Below are positions 39,356 through 49,200 of a stretch of DNA of 64,000 bases, in pieces. Location of the stretch: assembly GCF_004798865.1 (NCBI RefSeq), contig NW_025335761.1, positions 20,486,502 to 20,550,501 on the forward strand, read 5' to 3'. The stretch comes from Varanus komodoensis. Taxonomy: Eukaryota > Chordata > Lepidosauria > Squamata > Varanidae. Every line of letters begins with the position of its first letter. The stretch's first letter is position 1. Below the pieces are notes generated by a model that worked only from the letters and a program-made list of their open reading frames with translations, ran no database searches and had not been told where the DNA came from. The position numbers and the translations under genes were made by a program.

Positions 39356-42300
39356 NNNNNNNNNNNNNNNNNNNNNNNNNNNNNNNNNNNNNNNNNNNNN
39401 NNNNNNNNNNNNNNNNNNNNNNNNNNNNNNNNNNNNNNNNNNNNNNNNNNNNNNNGGGAGGGAGGGAGGGAGGGAGAGAGGGGGAGATCAGCTGGTCAGT
39501 TAGAAGCTAAATGAAGACACCTAGGTGCCTGGGAAGTGATACCTACCAAAACCACAAGTGTTAAGGGAAGGCAATTATAAGAAAACCTTCACTAACTCCA
39601 ATCACAAACTAGAGACATCTACCAAGATCCTAAATGTCACAAGAAACAATTCTTAGAAAATACCAGCAAAACACCTAGCTTACAAGACCCCACTAATTAC
39701 TCTCTAAAAGTACTACGATGTGGGAAGCCAGGATTGACTGATCTGAATCTGGAAAGCACCTGGACATGCACAGTCCAAACTGCTTGCCAATCTGTAATCT
39801 ATAAAGACTGTGCCCAAACCTTTGTTTTTTTGGTCAGCTCCACTTTTGGGCATGAGCCACACTGCTGACCTGTCATTTGCATGCAACATAAATGGTTTAA
39901 GTCTATTGGGCGTTGCTTCCCTTTTTCCTGATAATTGAGACCCTGAGGGAAAAAGACCAAGGGCATTTTTGCAACATTTCAAAATTAGTAAAGAAAATAG
40001 ATTTTTGCAAATAAACAGCCAGTGACTTGTACAGTCATACTGGCTTACAGCTTATCCCACAAGAACAAACTCAATAAAGAAGTCAGGGTTACTAATAGCT
40101 TCATTTCAGCACACACATAGCCATTAGGTGAAAAGGGTTTTCGGAGGCAAAGCACACTGCATTATATGAAACATTGTTAATAGTTTTCAAAAAACATTTT
40201 TGTACTTACCACATTTTCTTTTTCCTGTATTGGCTTAAAGAAGTGCTGCTTTAACATAGTTAACAGCTTGTCTGCCTACAAAATAGTTGTAACATAAGAA
40301 CTTCAGTTCATGAATTTCATTCAATACTTTTTCAATATATAAAATTCAAAAGAAAATATACCAAGTGATACATATAGTGATGTACTATTAATGGAAAAAG
40401 TCTTTTATATGCTTGTCTTGAAATCAAAAAACAAAAAACATTTTTTGTCTGCTTTCAAATTGGCAAAGAGCTTAAGTGTCAGGAGTAAAAATAAGTTAAA
40501 GCTACATGGCTCAACTATCTGAAATTTGGAAATGTTATAATAGGCTTTCTTCTAATGACTGTTGGACTTGACTCAACTGGCTTGAGAAAAAAATAACACA
40601 TACAATGCAGTAGACATGTTTGTGGGCACATTCATATGATAGCATTACCAAGAATGCCCCCTTTCACTCCACTTAGGCTAAACCAAGGAAGACCACTTAG
40701 CCAGAGAGCCGCAGTCATGTTGTATATCCTGTCCAGCAGGGAGGAGGGGGGAACGGAGAGTTGTGAACCCTGTGTGAACTCCTGTGACAGACCAACTGGA
40801 TGTCCAAGAGGGCAAGTGGGGAGAACCCTTGGTGCCTGGGACCGGTTGGGGTCTCAATAAAAATAGCCAAATGGAAGGGTTATCAGTTACTTCATGCATA
40901 CAGAGTGTTACTTTATCAAATAGACAAGTTTCATCAAAGGGGTAATAACTTAAAAGGATAGACCAGCTGCAGAGCATCTCCACTGTTATCAAAACATAGA
41001 CAAACTGCAAGGCCGCGCCACTTTTTTGTATCAGAGCTACAAATCGTCTCGCTTCTGTAAATCATGCTAGCTTGCTTTATGCTGCCAAGTAACGATTTTC
41101 CTTTTTTTTGTGTAACAAGGTATAAATACTCCGTGGTCCCTCTAAAACGCACGGCACTCATCCCATCCTTGTGAGAGAGTGTCGTCCCTATAGGAAATAA
41201 ACCTTCTCTTGAAAATACCAACTGGTCTCTAATCTCATCTGTAAAACCGTGGGACATAACAATGACTAGGGGTGGAATTTAACCCCAGGTGAATACAGTT
41301 TAGGAATAGTAAAATATCAACTAAATCTGTGTTTCTGCTTAGCAAGACTAGCAAAAGAACACCTTGTCACTAAGTATATTTAAATATACTGCTGAAACCA
41401 GAGTAATTTACTGGCAGGTGTTCAACCTGTTCTGGACTGGCTGTGTTTCCTTTGAAGGCTCAGATGGCAGCAACAAGAGGGCCTTCTCAAGGGCTGTTAT
41501 CTCTCCATTAAGGCCTAATTCACACACACTGCTCTCCTTTATAGCCAGATTAAGAATTACACATTTAATAGCTTTAAGTAACACGTGGGGGAAGCTTATG
41601 TCAGCTGTTTTTCCTCCAGTCAGGTCTAGATATGTTGTACTTGTTTTAGCTGTTTAAATTGTTTTATATTTTAGGAAGAAAATAAAAGCTAGTCATTTAA
41701 TTGCTGTGAACAGCCCAGAGAGCTTCAGCTATTGGCAAGTCTAAAAATGAAAACAAATCCAGATTCATGAAATCAAAAACAGATCTTCATGATTTCATAT
41801 GATTCTTAAAGGGACACTGAGTAAACTACAATCATCACACCACACATTGACCTTTGTAGACTAAACAAAGGAAATCATATATCTGACACTCTTAGGTGAA
41901 TCTGAGGCACAGTTCTTCATGATTTTTTGCAGGGAAAGTTTCCCAGACCACTATCCAGTCACAGGACACATCTGCCTCAATGGACTTTAAGCATGAATAT
42001 CATGGCTCTACCCCCTTCAGGCATAACCATGATGCAAAAATGTGAATCCAAGGTATGAGTCCTCATGCAAGGAAACCCCCTCCCATCAGAATTCAATCAC
42101 AGAGCACATCTGCCTCCATGAAATGAAGTACAAAAGTCACTTATCCAGTATTCATTGGTTGTCACCATGGCACAAGAAAATGGTGCCAAAGGTTTACATT
42201 CAACCATGAAATCACAGAACACATCTGCTCCCATGGAATGAAACAAAAGCTCATGGCTCTAACAGTTCTAGGGGGTCAGCATGGCACAACACTATGAATC

Positions 42301-43309
42301 TTCATGATTTTTACAAGCAACTTCCTCTAAGGCACCATCCAATCACAGAACACATTACAGAATTATTTATTAATTTATTTAAAACATTTTTATGCCGCCC
42401 CCATTGCAACAAAGCCTCAGGGCAGCTCACAACAAAAACAAAATATACAAATATAACAATTATACAACAAAAATATTAAAACCCGGTGCATCTCGGCTTA
42501 AAAGATTTAAAATCCTATAAATACCAATAAAGTAACAATTAAAATAAGTTTTAAATAAAAAGGTCTTCGCCTGGCGCCGAAAAACGAATAATGACAGTGT
42601 CAGGCGGACCTCTCTGGGGAGTGCATTTCATAGGTGGGGCGCCACCGCAGAGAAAGCCCTTGGAGTACCTACCCTCCTAATTTCTTTCACGGAGGGTTCC
42701 CGGAAAAGGGCATCTGTTGCTGATCTCAGGAGGGCATATATGGGCGCAAGCGTTCCTTTAGATACCCAGGACCCAAGCCGTTGAGGGCCTTATAGGTCAT
42801 AACCAACACCAGAATCCTGAGGATCCATAAAGCCTACCCAAGTTTTTGTGCTGACAACAAATGACAGGTGTCTGTGCGGGCAGAACAGATCGAAAGCTAT
42901 GCGCATGAACATATTGAATAAGAAAAGCTCAGGCGGTCAAGTGGATATGTGGCACTCAGAAAGAAAATCTGAGTAAGGTTTGGGTGCGGGGCGGGGGGCA
43001 GATTGGTAAGGCCGGGGACACTAGCAAAGCTTTCCCCCCTCGTCGCACAGATTAAAATAAAGGATCCAGCTGCTGGCCAAGAATAAATATTCAAAAGACA
43101 GCGACACTATACCTGAGGCCCAGCAGCCCTTCCTGTGGCATCTCACACTGGCACGCATCTTCCGCCCATTCCCAAGCCCCTTTTCAGTTGCACGTCCGCA
43201 CTATCCCCGCTCTCACCTTGAGGTTAGCTCTCAGCCCTGCAGTCTTGGCCAGGCGCTGCAGGTCGGCATACTTGAGCGTCTCCAGATCCTGCGGCGACGA
43301 CACTTCCAT
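26264..43309 (-). CDS. NUSAP1: NUSAP1, nucleolar and spindle-associated protein 1
   Basis: NUSAP1 is a mitotic microtubule-binding and bundling protein. Twelve coding exons join in phase: 43217-43309, 40210-40275, 39115-39297, 37549-37732, 36847-36942, 33149-33258, 30994-31065, 30699-30880, 30243-30424, 29230-29343, 27356-27446 and 26264-26351. They total 1,461 nt or 486 residues (human 441). Residues about 10-44 form the SAP domain ([23 protein letters not shown]). Family blocks follow: [67 protein letters not shown], and a charged C-terminal helix ([19 protein letters not shown]). A KEN box (residues 437-439), an APC/C degron in orthologues, is kept. The second-last exon appears to use a GC donor. 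The acceptor of exon 3 abuts a (CT)n tract and an assembly gap. It shares a divergent promoter with OIP5. Confidence 0.95.
27356..27446 (-). CDS. NUSAP1: NUSAP1 coding exon 11 with GC donor
   Basis: The exon encodes [20 protein letters not shown] and [10 protein letters not shown], matching human KLKPWGQSKEN..YKQPHLQTK. The acceptor is TGTCAATGCAG. Phase requires the donor AG/GCAAGT, a GC-AG intron. Confidence 0.88.
28279..28328. other. Near-perfect short hairpin in NUSAP1 intron 10
   Basis: Arms CCTTGTATAGTATGCAGAA and TTCTGCATGCTATACAAGG (19 nt each) are complementary with one mismatch around a 12-nt loop. It may be the ends of a short palindromic element or a transcribed hairpin. Confidence 0.6.
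28366..28720. other. Unclassified ORF-like stretch in NUSAP1 intron 10
   Basis: The plus strand stays open and reads [19 protein letters not shown] and [17 protein letters not shown]. It looks like a decayed coding sequence from an interspersed repeat, but I do not recognise the family. No NUSAP1 homology is seen. Confidence 0.3.
29230..29343 (-). CDS. NUSAP1: NUSAP1 coding exon 10
   Basis: The exon encodes [20 protein letters not shown] and [17 protein letters not shown], matching human FKLTTEATQTP..KKPVFDLKASLSRPLNYEPHK. The acceptor is TTTTCCCCCTTAAAG and the donor G/GTATTG. Confidence 0.92.
29560..29757 (+). mobile_element. tRNA-derived squamate SINE, diverged
   Basis: GGCATCTCCAGATAGGGAT and the 3' segment GGGCTAGATGGACCCAGTGTG with AAAGCAGCTTCCTATGTGTG match the body and end of the SINE family at 9780. 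The tRNA head is eroded. Confidence 0.65.
30243..30424 (-). CDS. NUSAP1: NUSAP1 coding exon 9
   Basis: The exon encodes [20 protein letters not shown].. to LRETPTNS(A). It matches the human [18 protein letters not shown] block. The donor TCTG/GTAACT fits the phase of the next exon. Confidence 0.94.
30699..30880 (-). CDS. NUSAP1: NUSAP1 coding exon 8
   Basis: The exon encodes [20 protein letters not shown].. to GCSTIKMNV(R), a Ser/Pro-rich stretch. It is bounded by CTGTTTTCAG and GTAAAT, and AG/G across the junction gives R before FSGSTKD. Confidence 0.88.
30994..31065 (-). CDS. NUSAP1: NUSAP1 coding exon 7
   Basis: The exon encodes 24 codons, [15 protein letters not shown].. to IGSKVR, between ATGTTTGGCAG and GTAAGT. 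It corresponds to the human INKGGVR region. Identity is low, so the call rests mainly on phase and splice sites. Confidence 0.8.
31500..31775 (+). mobile_element. Old L2/CR1-clade LINE 3' fragment
   Basis: CTAAGATCATCTTCAGAGGC and TTGGGTGCCACCACCCAC, with a following GTGGCTCCCAGTCACCTC, match the C-terminal LRSSSEALL..VAPRLWN coding block of L2/CR1-type LINEs. The fragment is heavily diverged. Confidence 0.55.
31776..33148. other. NUSAP1 intron 6, remaining part; no feature seen
   Basis: Unique-looking sequence. Short open frames on both strands show no recognisable domains. Confidence 0.35.
33149..33258 (-). CDS. NUSAP1: NUSAP1 coding exon 6
   Basis: The exon encodes (N)[20 protein letters not shown] and [16 protein letters not shown], close to human [23 protein letters not shown]. 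This is among the most conserved parts of the protein. The acceptor is AATTCTGTAG and the donor AAG/GTAAAT. Confidence 0.96.
33259..35640. other. NUSAP1 intron 5, distal part; no feature seen
   Basis: About 2.4 kb without a recognisable exon, RNA gene or repeat family. Confidence 0.35.
35648..35795 (-). mobile_element. tRNA-derived squamate SINE
   Basis: On the minus strand, GTGGTAGAACACATGCTTTGC and AAGTAGAAGGTTTCAAGTTC resemble the head and B-box. CAGTACTGGGCCAGACGGAAG near the end resembles the family 3' segment. Confidence 0.65.
35909..36701 (+). mobile_element. L2-type LINE, 5'-truncated 3' end
   Basis: It begins at GTTGCACTCCCTCTAAAGG (RT C-terminal, [19 protein letters not shown]) and includes [20 protein letters not shown]-like coding. 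It ends with AAGCCATCCCAAGGCTATGCG and an AAATAAATAAAT tail. It is about 790 bp in NUSAP1 intron 5, of the same subfamily as the copy at 3964. Confidence 0.9.
36847..36942 (-). CDS. NUSAP1: NUSAP1 coding exon 5
   Basis: The exon encodes [20 protein letters not shown] and [11 protein letters not shown](N). The A/AC junction restores [10 protein letters not shown] as in human. The acceptor is CTCTGCATCAG and the donor CCAA/GTAAGT. Confidence 0.9.
37549..37732 (-). CDS. NUSAP1: NUSAP1 coding exon 4
   Basis: The exon encodes [20 protein letters not shown].. to NSTRQKRVG. It is an acidic, poorly conserved linker. It is supported by an open frame of 184 nt, the acceptor CATATTTTTAG, the donor GGAA/GTAATT and correct phases on both sides. 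Confidence 0.82.
37848..38060 (+). mobile_element. Tigger-like element end (CAGGTAGTCC type)
   Basis: TA followed by CAGGTAGTCCCTGGGTTATG and AACGAATTCTGTTCCTGAG matches the 5' end of a Tc1/mariner-Tigger family different from the CAGTGGTACC copies. No matching right terminus is seen, so the end is approximate. Confidence 0.5.
38475..38639. repeat. Two 66-bp units bounded by 15-bp inverted repeats
   Basis: Units 38475-38540 and 38574-38639 each start ATCTC(T/C)AGG(A/G)AACTA and end TAGTTCCCTA(C/G)AGAT around a related 36-bp core. The 33-bp spacer holds a further TAGTTCTCCAGAGAT copy. It lies in NUSAP1 intron 3. Confidence 0.75.
39115..39297 (-). CDS. NUSAP1: NUSAP1 coding exon 3
   Basis: The exon encodes [20 protein letters not shown].. 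to VHPEKE in 61 codons, including [10 protein letters not shown] (human VTKTRRRCKT region). The acceptor TCTGTAG directly follows a (CT)n tract and the 100-N gap. The donor is GAG/GTAATT. Confidence 0.9.
39302..39480. repeat. (GA)n and (GGGA)n microsatellite with 100-N assembly gap
   Basis: A (GA)n run of about 52 bp ends at 39355. Exactly 100 Ns follow at 39356-39455, and then (GGGA)n continues to about 39475. The fixed size of the N run means its true length is unknown. On the minus strand this is a (TCCC)n/(TC)n polypyrimidine tract just upstream of NUSAP1 exon 3. Confidence 0.95.
40210..40275 (-). CDS. NUSAP1: NUSAP1 coding exon 2
   Basis: The exon encodes [20 protein letters not shown] and NV in 22 codons between ATTTTGTAG and GTAAGT. 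It completes the SAP domain (human ATKLLKALKGYIKHEARK). Confidence 0.92.
40560..41261. mobile_element. Solo LTR of an LTR retroelement
   Basis: This 702-bp fossil begins TGTTGG and ends ATAACA. It is flanked by the 5-bp target duplication ATGAC (40555-40559 and 41262-41266). A TATAAA-like box lies near 41125 and AATAAA near 41200, consistent with plus orientation. No internal region is present, so it is a solo LTR formed by recombination. Clean duplications suggest moderate or young age; the family is not resolved. It sits in NUSAP1 intron 1. Confidence 0.8.
41450..41755 (+). mobile_element. Old L2/CR1-clade LINE 3' end
   Basis: CAGCAACAAGAGGGCCTTCTC matches the RRAFS coding block. The terminus GTGAACAGCCCAGAGAGCTTC AGCTATTGGCAAG is the ancient form of the AAGCCGCCC..GGGCGGCATA tail. 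Confidence 0.6.
41800..42358. repeat. Degenerate satellite-like tandem repeat
   Basis: The anchor CAATCACAGAACACATCTGC recurs at 41956, 42094, 42209 and 42340, giving spacings of 138, 115 and 131 bp. Companion blocks (TTCATGATTTTTGCAAG, CTCATGGCTCTA, CACCATGGCACAA) recur in the same order. Roughly four aged units are present in NUSAP1 intron 1. Confidence 0.75.
42360..42825 (-). mobile_element. L2-type LINE 3' end, minus
   Basis: On the minus strand it runs from the coding block for [15 protein letters not shown] through the [12 protein letters not shown]-like region to a tail with GAGGCTTTGTTGCAATGGGG and TAAATTAATAAATAA. It is 5'-truncated. Confidence 0.85.
43217..43309 (-). CDS. NUSAP1: NUSAP1 coding exon 1
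   Basis: The exon encodes [20 protein letters not shown] and [11 protein letters not shown], then GTGAGA. This is the first helix pair of the SAP domain, as in human LDSLKYSDLQNLAKSLGLRANL. The start at 43309 has CAGCCATGG context. Confidence 0.95.
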
Positions 43310-43724
43310 GGCTGGGAAGAACCGCGATGAGCGCCTCCACCACACGCGAAAAATGCTCGCAGCCTCCTCTGATCAACCGCTGCCTTTCAAATCCACCCGC
43401 GCGGCGCGCCTTTCCGACCCACCCCCAACTTCGAACTCGCCATACATGGCGCTGCGTCGGTCGGGCCCCGCCCAAAAGGTGGCTGGATAACCAATAGGAA
43501 TCCTGGATTTTAAAAAGGCGTTTATTTTTTTTAAAGCGGAAGTGCATATTCTAGTCTTCCGAGAAAACAAAAGCCGCTCTTGAAACGAGGCTTCCTAATA
43601 TGGTTGAGTAAAATGTCCAATCGGCGTGGACAACGAGACACTCTGTCTGACGCCAGAAGCGGGCGTGCGCCAATTGGCGCAAAGGGAGGCGGGAGCTAGG
43701 TTTGAACGCTCGGCGGCAGGCAAA
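43310..43724. promoter_or_regulatory. Divergent NUSAP1/OIP5 promoter with CCAAT and CHR-like motifs
   Basis: Only 415 bp separate the two start codons, in a CpG-rich region. CCAAT boxes in good NF-Y context occur at 43491 (AACCAATAGG), 43617 (GTCCAATCGG) and 43670 (palindromic CCAATTGG). A TTTGAA cell-cycle homology region lies at 43701-43706, downstream of GGCGGG (43688). A second lies on the minus strand at 43386-43391, next to CGCGGG at CDE-like spacing. This combination is typical of G2/M genes; the regulation itself is inferred. Confidence 0.7.
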
Positions 43725-43998
43725 ATGGCAGTCCGGCGGCAGCTTCGGCTCCTCTTTCAGGAGCCCCAAGTGAGCGGGGCGATCATGGTGGAGCGCTTGG
43801 CACCCCGGACCGCGAAGGACCACAACGCGCAGCAAAGCGCCAAAGCACCGGGGAAGCCGGCGGAGCGCGTCCCTGGCGCTCGAGGGCTCAGGCTGGAGGA
43901 CTGTGCCCTCTATCAGTGCCGGCGCTGCCGTGCCGTCTTGGGCGACTCTCTCCATCTGTGCGCCCAAGAGGACAAGTTCCGCCTCCTCGTTTGTTTCA
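43725..43998 (+). CDS. OIP5: OIP5 coding exon 1
   Basis: The exon ends LLVCF with the donor TTCA/GTGAGT in phase 1. It carries the divergent N-terminus and the first CxxC pair. Confidence 0.9.
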
Positions 43999-46161
43999 GT
44001 GAGTTCGCCCTGCGAGCGACCGCGGGGTGCCTTGGTCTCCTCCCTGGGCAGGAAAAAGGAGGGGTGCCTTTTATTAGGCGTGAGCTTTCGAATTTCGGTA
44101 TGGCGAACTGCTCACCAGCACGCCCTCGGCAAAAGAAAGAGTCGCGCAGCCACATTTGTTGTTAGTCGCGAAGTCGCGTCCGACCCATCGCGACCCCATG
44201 GACAAAACTCCTCCAGGCCTTCCTGTCTCCACCATCCCCCGGAGCCACTCAAGCCCACACCGACTGCTTCAGTGACTCCATCCAGCCACCGCATCCTCTG
44301 CCGTCCCCTTCTTCTTTTGCCATCTATTGTTCCCAGCATTAGGCTCTTCTCCAGGGAGTCCTTCCTTCTCATTAGGTGGCCAAAGTACTTGAGTTTCATC
44401 TTCAGTATCTGGCCTTCTAAAGAGCAGTCAAGGTTGATCTCTAAGACTGACTGGTTTCATCTCCTTGCAGTCACACAGGTCATTTTGCACCCGTCGAGCT
44501 TGCACAGGGTAATGCCAAGTGGTCTACGGTTTTCAATCCTTTTAAAGATCTAAATCGTTAAATTAATTACCACATAAAGATTATTAGTCACCTCTGCACA
44601 GCTGTCCATGTGTAGGGTTCAATGACTTGGAAGTGGATTTAAGAACTGATTTTACTGGTGTACATATGTAATGCATCGAGTCCATGGAGAAGAAAAATGG
44701 ATTACATAACACACAACACTTTTAACATGATGGAAATCTTCTGCCCTTTTTAGTTTGAAAGAGTGTGTCATTTATATTTGGATATCAGTTTATACAAAAC
44801 ATTTCAACAATTTAAATTTTCATTTAGAAATGTCTGTAACATGTATTAAGTGTGTGTTGCAGAAATACTAACAGTAGATACCTTTTATGTACAATAACAA
44901 AGGCAGAAATATATTTGTACAAGACATGAAGAACTTCACATGGCTATAAAAGATACCACAAAAAGGATGAAGTACTAAATGAAATAATACTTTTATTGTC
45001 GTAATACTCAGTGACTGTTTAACATTATGTAATTTTCAGAAATTCTCTTTTCAGAGGTCACAAACGATGTTGTTGTGGAAGATAACTTGATGGTCTGTGT
45101 TGAGGGAGACCTCATTGGATGGTAGGAAGTTTTTAGGAAAAGTTATTTCTTTTGTGTATGTTCTGGCATTTCTTAATGTCCACTTGTTCAGAAGATCCTG
45201 GAACCCTTTGCAATCTGTTTTAGAACTATACATTACTTGTAAAAGGAGGCTAATACAATAGTGCAATCCAATGTGGCTACCCATAATCCTCCAAATTTAC
45301 AGGATTACAGGAATCCAATGGAGGGCAAGAGTGCAGATATGAAAGTCACCTCTGTGCTGCTGTCCTGCAAGTCTTTTGCTGTTATCAGGGATAATATGGC
45401 TTCTAAAAGCCTGATATTGTATGAACAGCTTTAGACTTAAAATGCCTTAAGATTTCTGATCTGATCAGAAATCCATGTTGCAAGTCTTGCTTCCCATGTA
45501 CACTTTAGAAATGCTAATGCTTGCCTGTTCTTTGGGGGTGCATTCTTATATATGCTAATCATTTACCTGTCTTGAAGGTTCTTTTTGGACTGTGTTGTCT
45601 TAATCCCTTTTGTTTTATTCTAATCTGCTCTAGAATACCTTGTAGTGATTTCCTCACATTTTCTCCAAACAATGTATGTAGCTGATAGGTTATAAAAACA
45701 TCTTGTACAGACGTCAACTTTGTAGTCCCTTCCAAACTGCCTACATACCACATGTATTTCCTTTATGTCTAAATAAACTATAAATGTTCTTTTTCTGTAC
45801 ACCCCCAGTGGAATCTCAAAAGGCTTCTTTCTTTTTTTCACTTTTCACTGTGTATTGCTGTTTCCCACTTTCTGGTGTGGAGTACCAATGAGGTTTGGTG
45901 TTTCCCATGAGAAGCCTGTAAATTAATTTTGATTTTGGATACTGCAAAATTGTGTGCAATCTAAATGTCAACCATTGCCTGGGAAGTTCACTCAACTATC
46001 TCTTGGCCATCATTCAGTTTCATAAATAGCTATTACACATTGTTTTGGTGAGTCTGAACTTAATATGCCTGGAAACCAGGCATCTCTGAACAATACCTCA
46101 GCCAACTTGAAAGTGCTGTTTATTATCAGATGAACCTGGCCCAGGAATGGGAATATCTAAG

Positions 46162-46206
<45 letters not shown>

Positions 46207-49200
46207 TATTGTTTAAGATTCTTTCACCATTGGTTTTGTACAAAACATTTAGTTGGGTTTTACTCAATGTTGGATGAATGTCATCTCTTCAGGGTTCCAT
46301 TTAAGGATGCATATTCTGTGGAAAGGAAAACATGCTGGTTATTTCTCATGACGTTTGTTGAATTTGTAGCTGCTTCAAAATCTAGCTGCGTTGTTACCCA
46401 TAAATGTTAATTATTTGAGTATTGTTGTACATGGGAAAAATAGCAGCTTTTGGTACTTTGGACTGGATCCACATTTAGGCATTTACAACTGAAGTGGCAA
46501 AAGTAGACTTCCTTGTTCCTTCCTTCCCATGGCAGCCCCTGCAGTACCCTGAAAATGCTCAGGGAAATCTTCTTGAAGGGGTGAACTGTGATTTTGGGAA
46601 TCCCTGAAAATGACCAGATCCTGAATCCAGGCCACCACCATTTGGATTGCATGTTAGAAACCTCATCTGGGAGCCTGCAAGGAAAAGGCAACGTTTTCAT
46701 ACAAATCTTTTAAAATTGACCAAGAATACTTGCTGAATTGGGTTTTATGACTGCAGAATTCTGCACCTTATAGTGCAGATTCCAGTGCTATTGCTCATGG
46801 TATGGTGTTTGAAGCCCTTGAAATAAGGTCATAAAACAAGTTATGGATAGAATTTGGAACTTTACTGATTTCACATTCTGGCCTTTTCTTTCAGCACTTA
46901 CAACAGGTTGAACTGTCGGTTCTGTAAAACAGCTATTGGCTTCAGACCCTATTCTTCCAGACCTCTGGCCTACCTGCGGGGCCTCTTCTGTCTCTTTAAG
47001 GACAACATCACGTGGTTAGTGTTTTTTACATACATCCAGAATTGATCAACTGCTTAATTCTTGAGGAAACACTGCATTCATATGAAGGATAATAGTTGTT
47101 TCATACAAAACATTTTACATAAGCTGAATATAAAAGGGATGGATATGTTTAGAAGAACCTTTTCAGAAAGAGGATGCTCCTGTTTGCACTGGCATCATGA
47201 TGGCATCCTCTGCATGCACTCTGTTGTGGTAATTAAGTCAACACATGTGATTGACATTGAAAGAATTTCTGTATAAATGGTTACATGATGTTGAGTGCTG
47301 CTTGTCATTAAGTTTCTAATAATACAAGTTTAGGAGTTTTAACCAACTCATTTTAGTATAGCTCCAGAATCTGTCATTAAGCACTATTTCTTGAATTTAA
47401 GAGTGAATTCGTTTAATGAATTAATGGTTACAAACATTTAGCCTACCTGAGGGAAGGATATGAAAGGTTAGTATTTCATTATTGAAAGGAAAATCACTTA
47501 ATAATTAATTAGTCAGGACTTTCAACAGCGGTTTTAATTTAAATCTGAAATTTGTTGTAGTATGAGACTGTGCGAATCTGTTAATTTCAGGACATTATTT
47601 GTGACCTAGCTAGCAAAATATGGACATTAGCTACTTGGAAAGATTTATAATAATCAGAGTGTATTTTGAATATTTAGTTCTCCTCCCAATGTGCTCTTTA
47701 AAGTTGCTCCATTTGTTCTCCACTTAGCATAGGCAACAGCTGTTGTTGGAGGGAATAGTAACTAGTTGAAGCCACTGAATGCTTCATCTGTTGTGGGAGT
47801 GGGGTGCTGTTTTTGGCTTCACTTTTGCCTACTTCATTTTACCTGTTTTAGTTGCAACAAGAAGATTCCTGTTAATATTAAGCCTTGTTGTGTGCTTCTC
47901 AAATAGGGTCAGAGGCAGCTTGTGGTTTGTAATCTGGAGCAGATTTTGAGGGTATGTAGGGAGAGGAATTGCCTTCCTCCCACTTCCACTGATGGAAGTT
48001 CTTTTGGAGCAAGGGCTTAATTGGATACCAGCTAATAGAAATTAATGTGCATACATTGCTTTTTCCATACATTTGTATGACTGAGCTCATATTCAAAACA
48101 TATTTTTCAACTTATTTTTCAGTTACTCGTTAAAATCTAAAACCACAGTTGAAGCCTCACAGATGACCTTTCCTCAAGTGAGCCTAAAGGAACATGTGCA
48201 TAAAGTAAACTTTTTTGATTTATTAATATGTATATATTTATTCATTTTTATTTATGTATATGCCTTGTCACAATGAAACTGAATAGATGGCAGTACACCT
48301 AAACCAGTATTCGAGCACTTTGCCACCTGTGTCAGCTCAGCAACAGGGAGCCTGTGGAAGATGTCTAATGTTCAGCCCTGTGAGTTGTGCCCTTGATGAC
48401 TGTAAGCCCGATCTCAGTCTTACTATCATTCTTTGCAGTGGACGCTATCTTTGCCTCCTTTTCCTCCTGCCTTGCAGGTTTTGCTAGTCAAGATTGGGGG
48501 GTGAAGGGCGCTGTCTGGCAATAGTGTTCTGCAATGGGATGGTTGGAGGGACTTGTATCCTGGCCTTTACTGTCTCCTCCCCACAAAACCCACCCCCAGA
48601 AGGTCCCCTTTTCCACCTCTCCAAGGTCACTTTCCAACCTCAGGAGCCAGTCAATAGGGTTATTTTCATGCCTGCAGGGAAGGGGGATCAGATCTTTATT
48701 TCCTCACACTGAGGTCATAGTGAAATCTCAGATCTTGGATCAGGGAATTCAAGGTATTCCGTGCCTCCTCAGGCCCTAACCAGGCTTTATACTGTTGAAA
48801 GGATGTAGGAAAAGTGGGGCTCATATTTTGATGTTGCATGTAAGGTTTTTTGAAGATTTAAAGGTAAAGGTGCCTGAAACAGAATAGTTTTTAAATTTTA
48901 TATTTATATCCTGATGTTTTTCCTCCCAAGAAACTCAAAGCATCTCACATAATTCTCTTCTCATTTTTTACTCACAATGGCAAGTGTGTGAGGTAGGTTG
49001 GGCTGCGAGTCTGTGACTGGGCCAAAATCACCCAGTGAGCTCCATGGCAGAGTGGGGACTAGAACCCAATCTTGTGAATCCCAGTCTAGTCTTCTCCATG
49101 TGTTGTACTCCAGCTCTCATAATTCCCACCAGCCTTGCTGGTGAATATGCAAAATCAGCTTCCGCATTCTCTTCAGATATGCCAAATGACACTACCTATT

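Noticed and set aside
39241-39514. Open frames across the (GA)n tract and N gap
   Set aside because: They are artefacts of a dinucleotide repeat and unknown bases.
43626-43724. Upstream in-frame start for OIP5 adding 33 residues
   Set aside because: The added residues do not resemble the family, and they would place the CHR-like element and a CCAAT box inside coding sequence. The ATG at 43725 fits better.
44112-44399. Basic 95-residue minus-strand frame as a host gene
   Set aside because: GKRRRGRQRMRWLDGVTEA is the C-terminal end of BovB-type reverse transcriptase, so it is a LINE fragment.
43903-44553. 216-residue plus-strand frame beside OIP5
   Set aside because: It is an out-of-frame shadow of OIP5 exon 1 running into the antisense of the BovB fragment.
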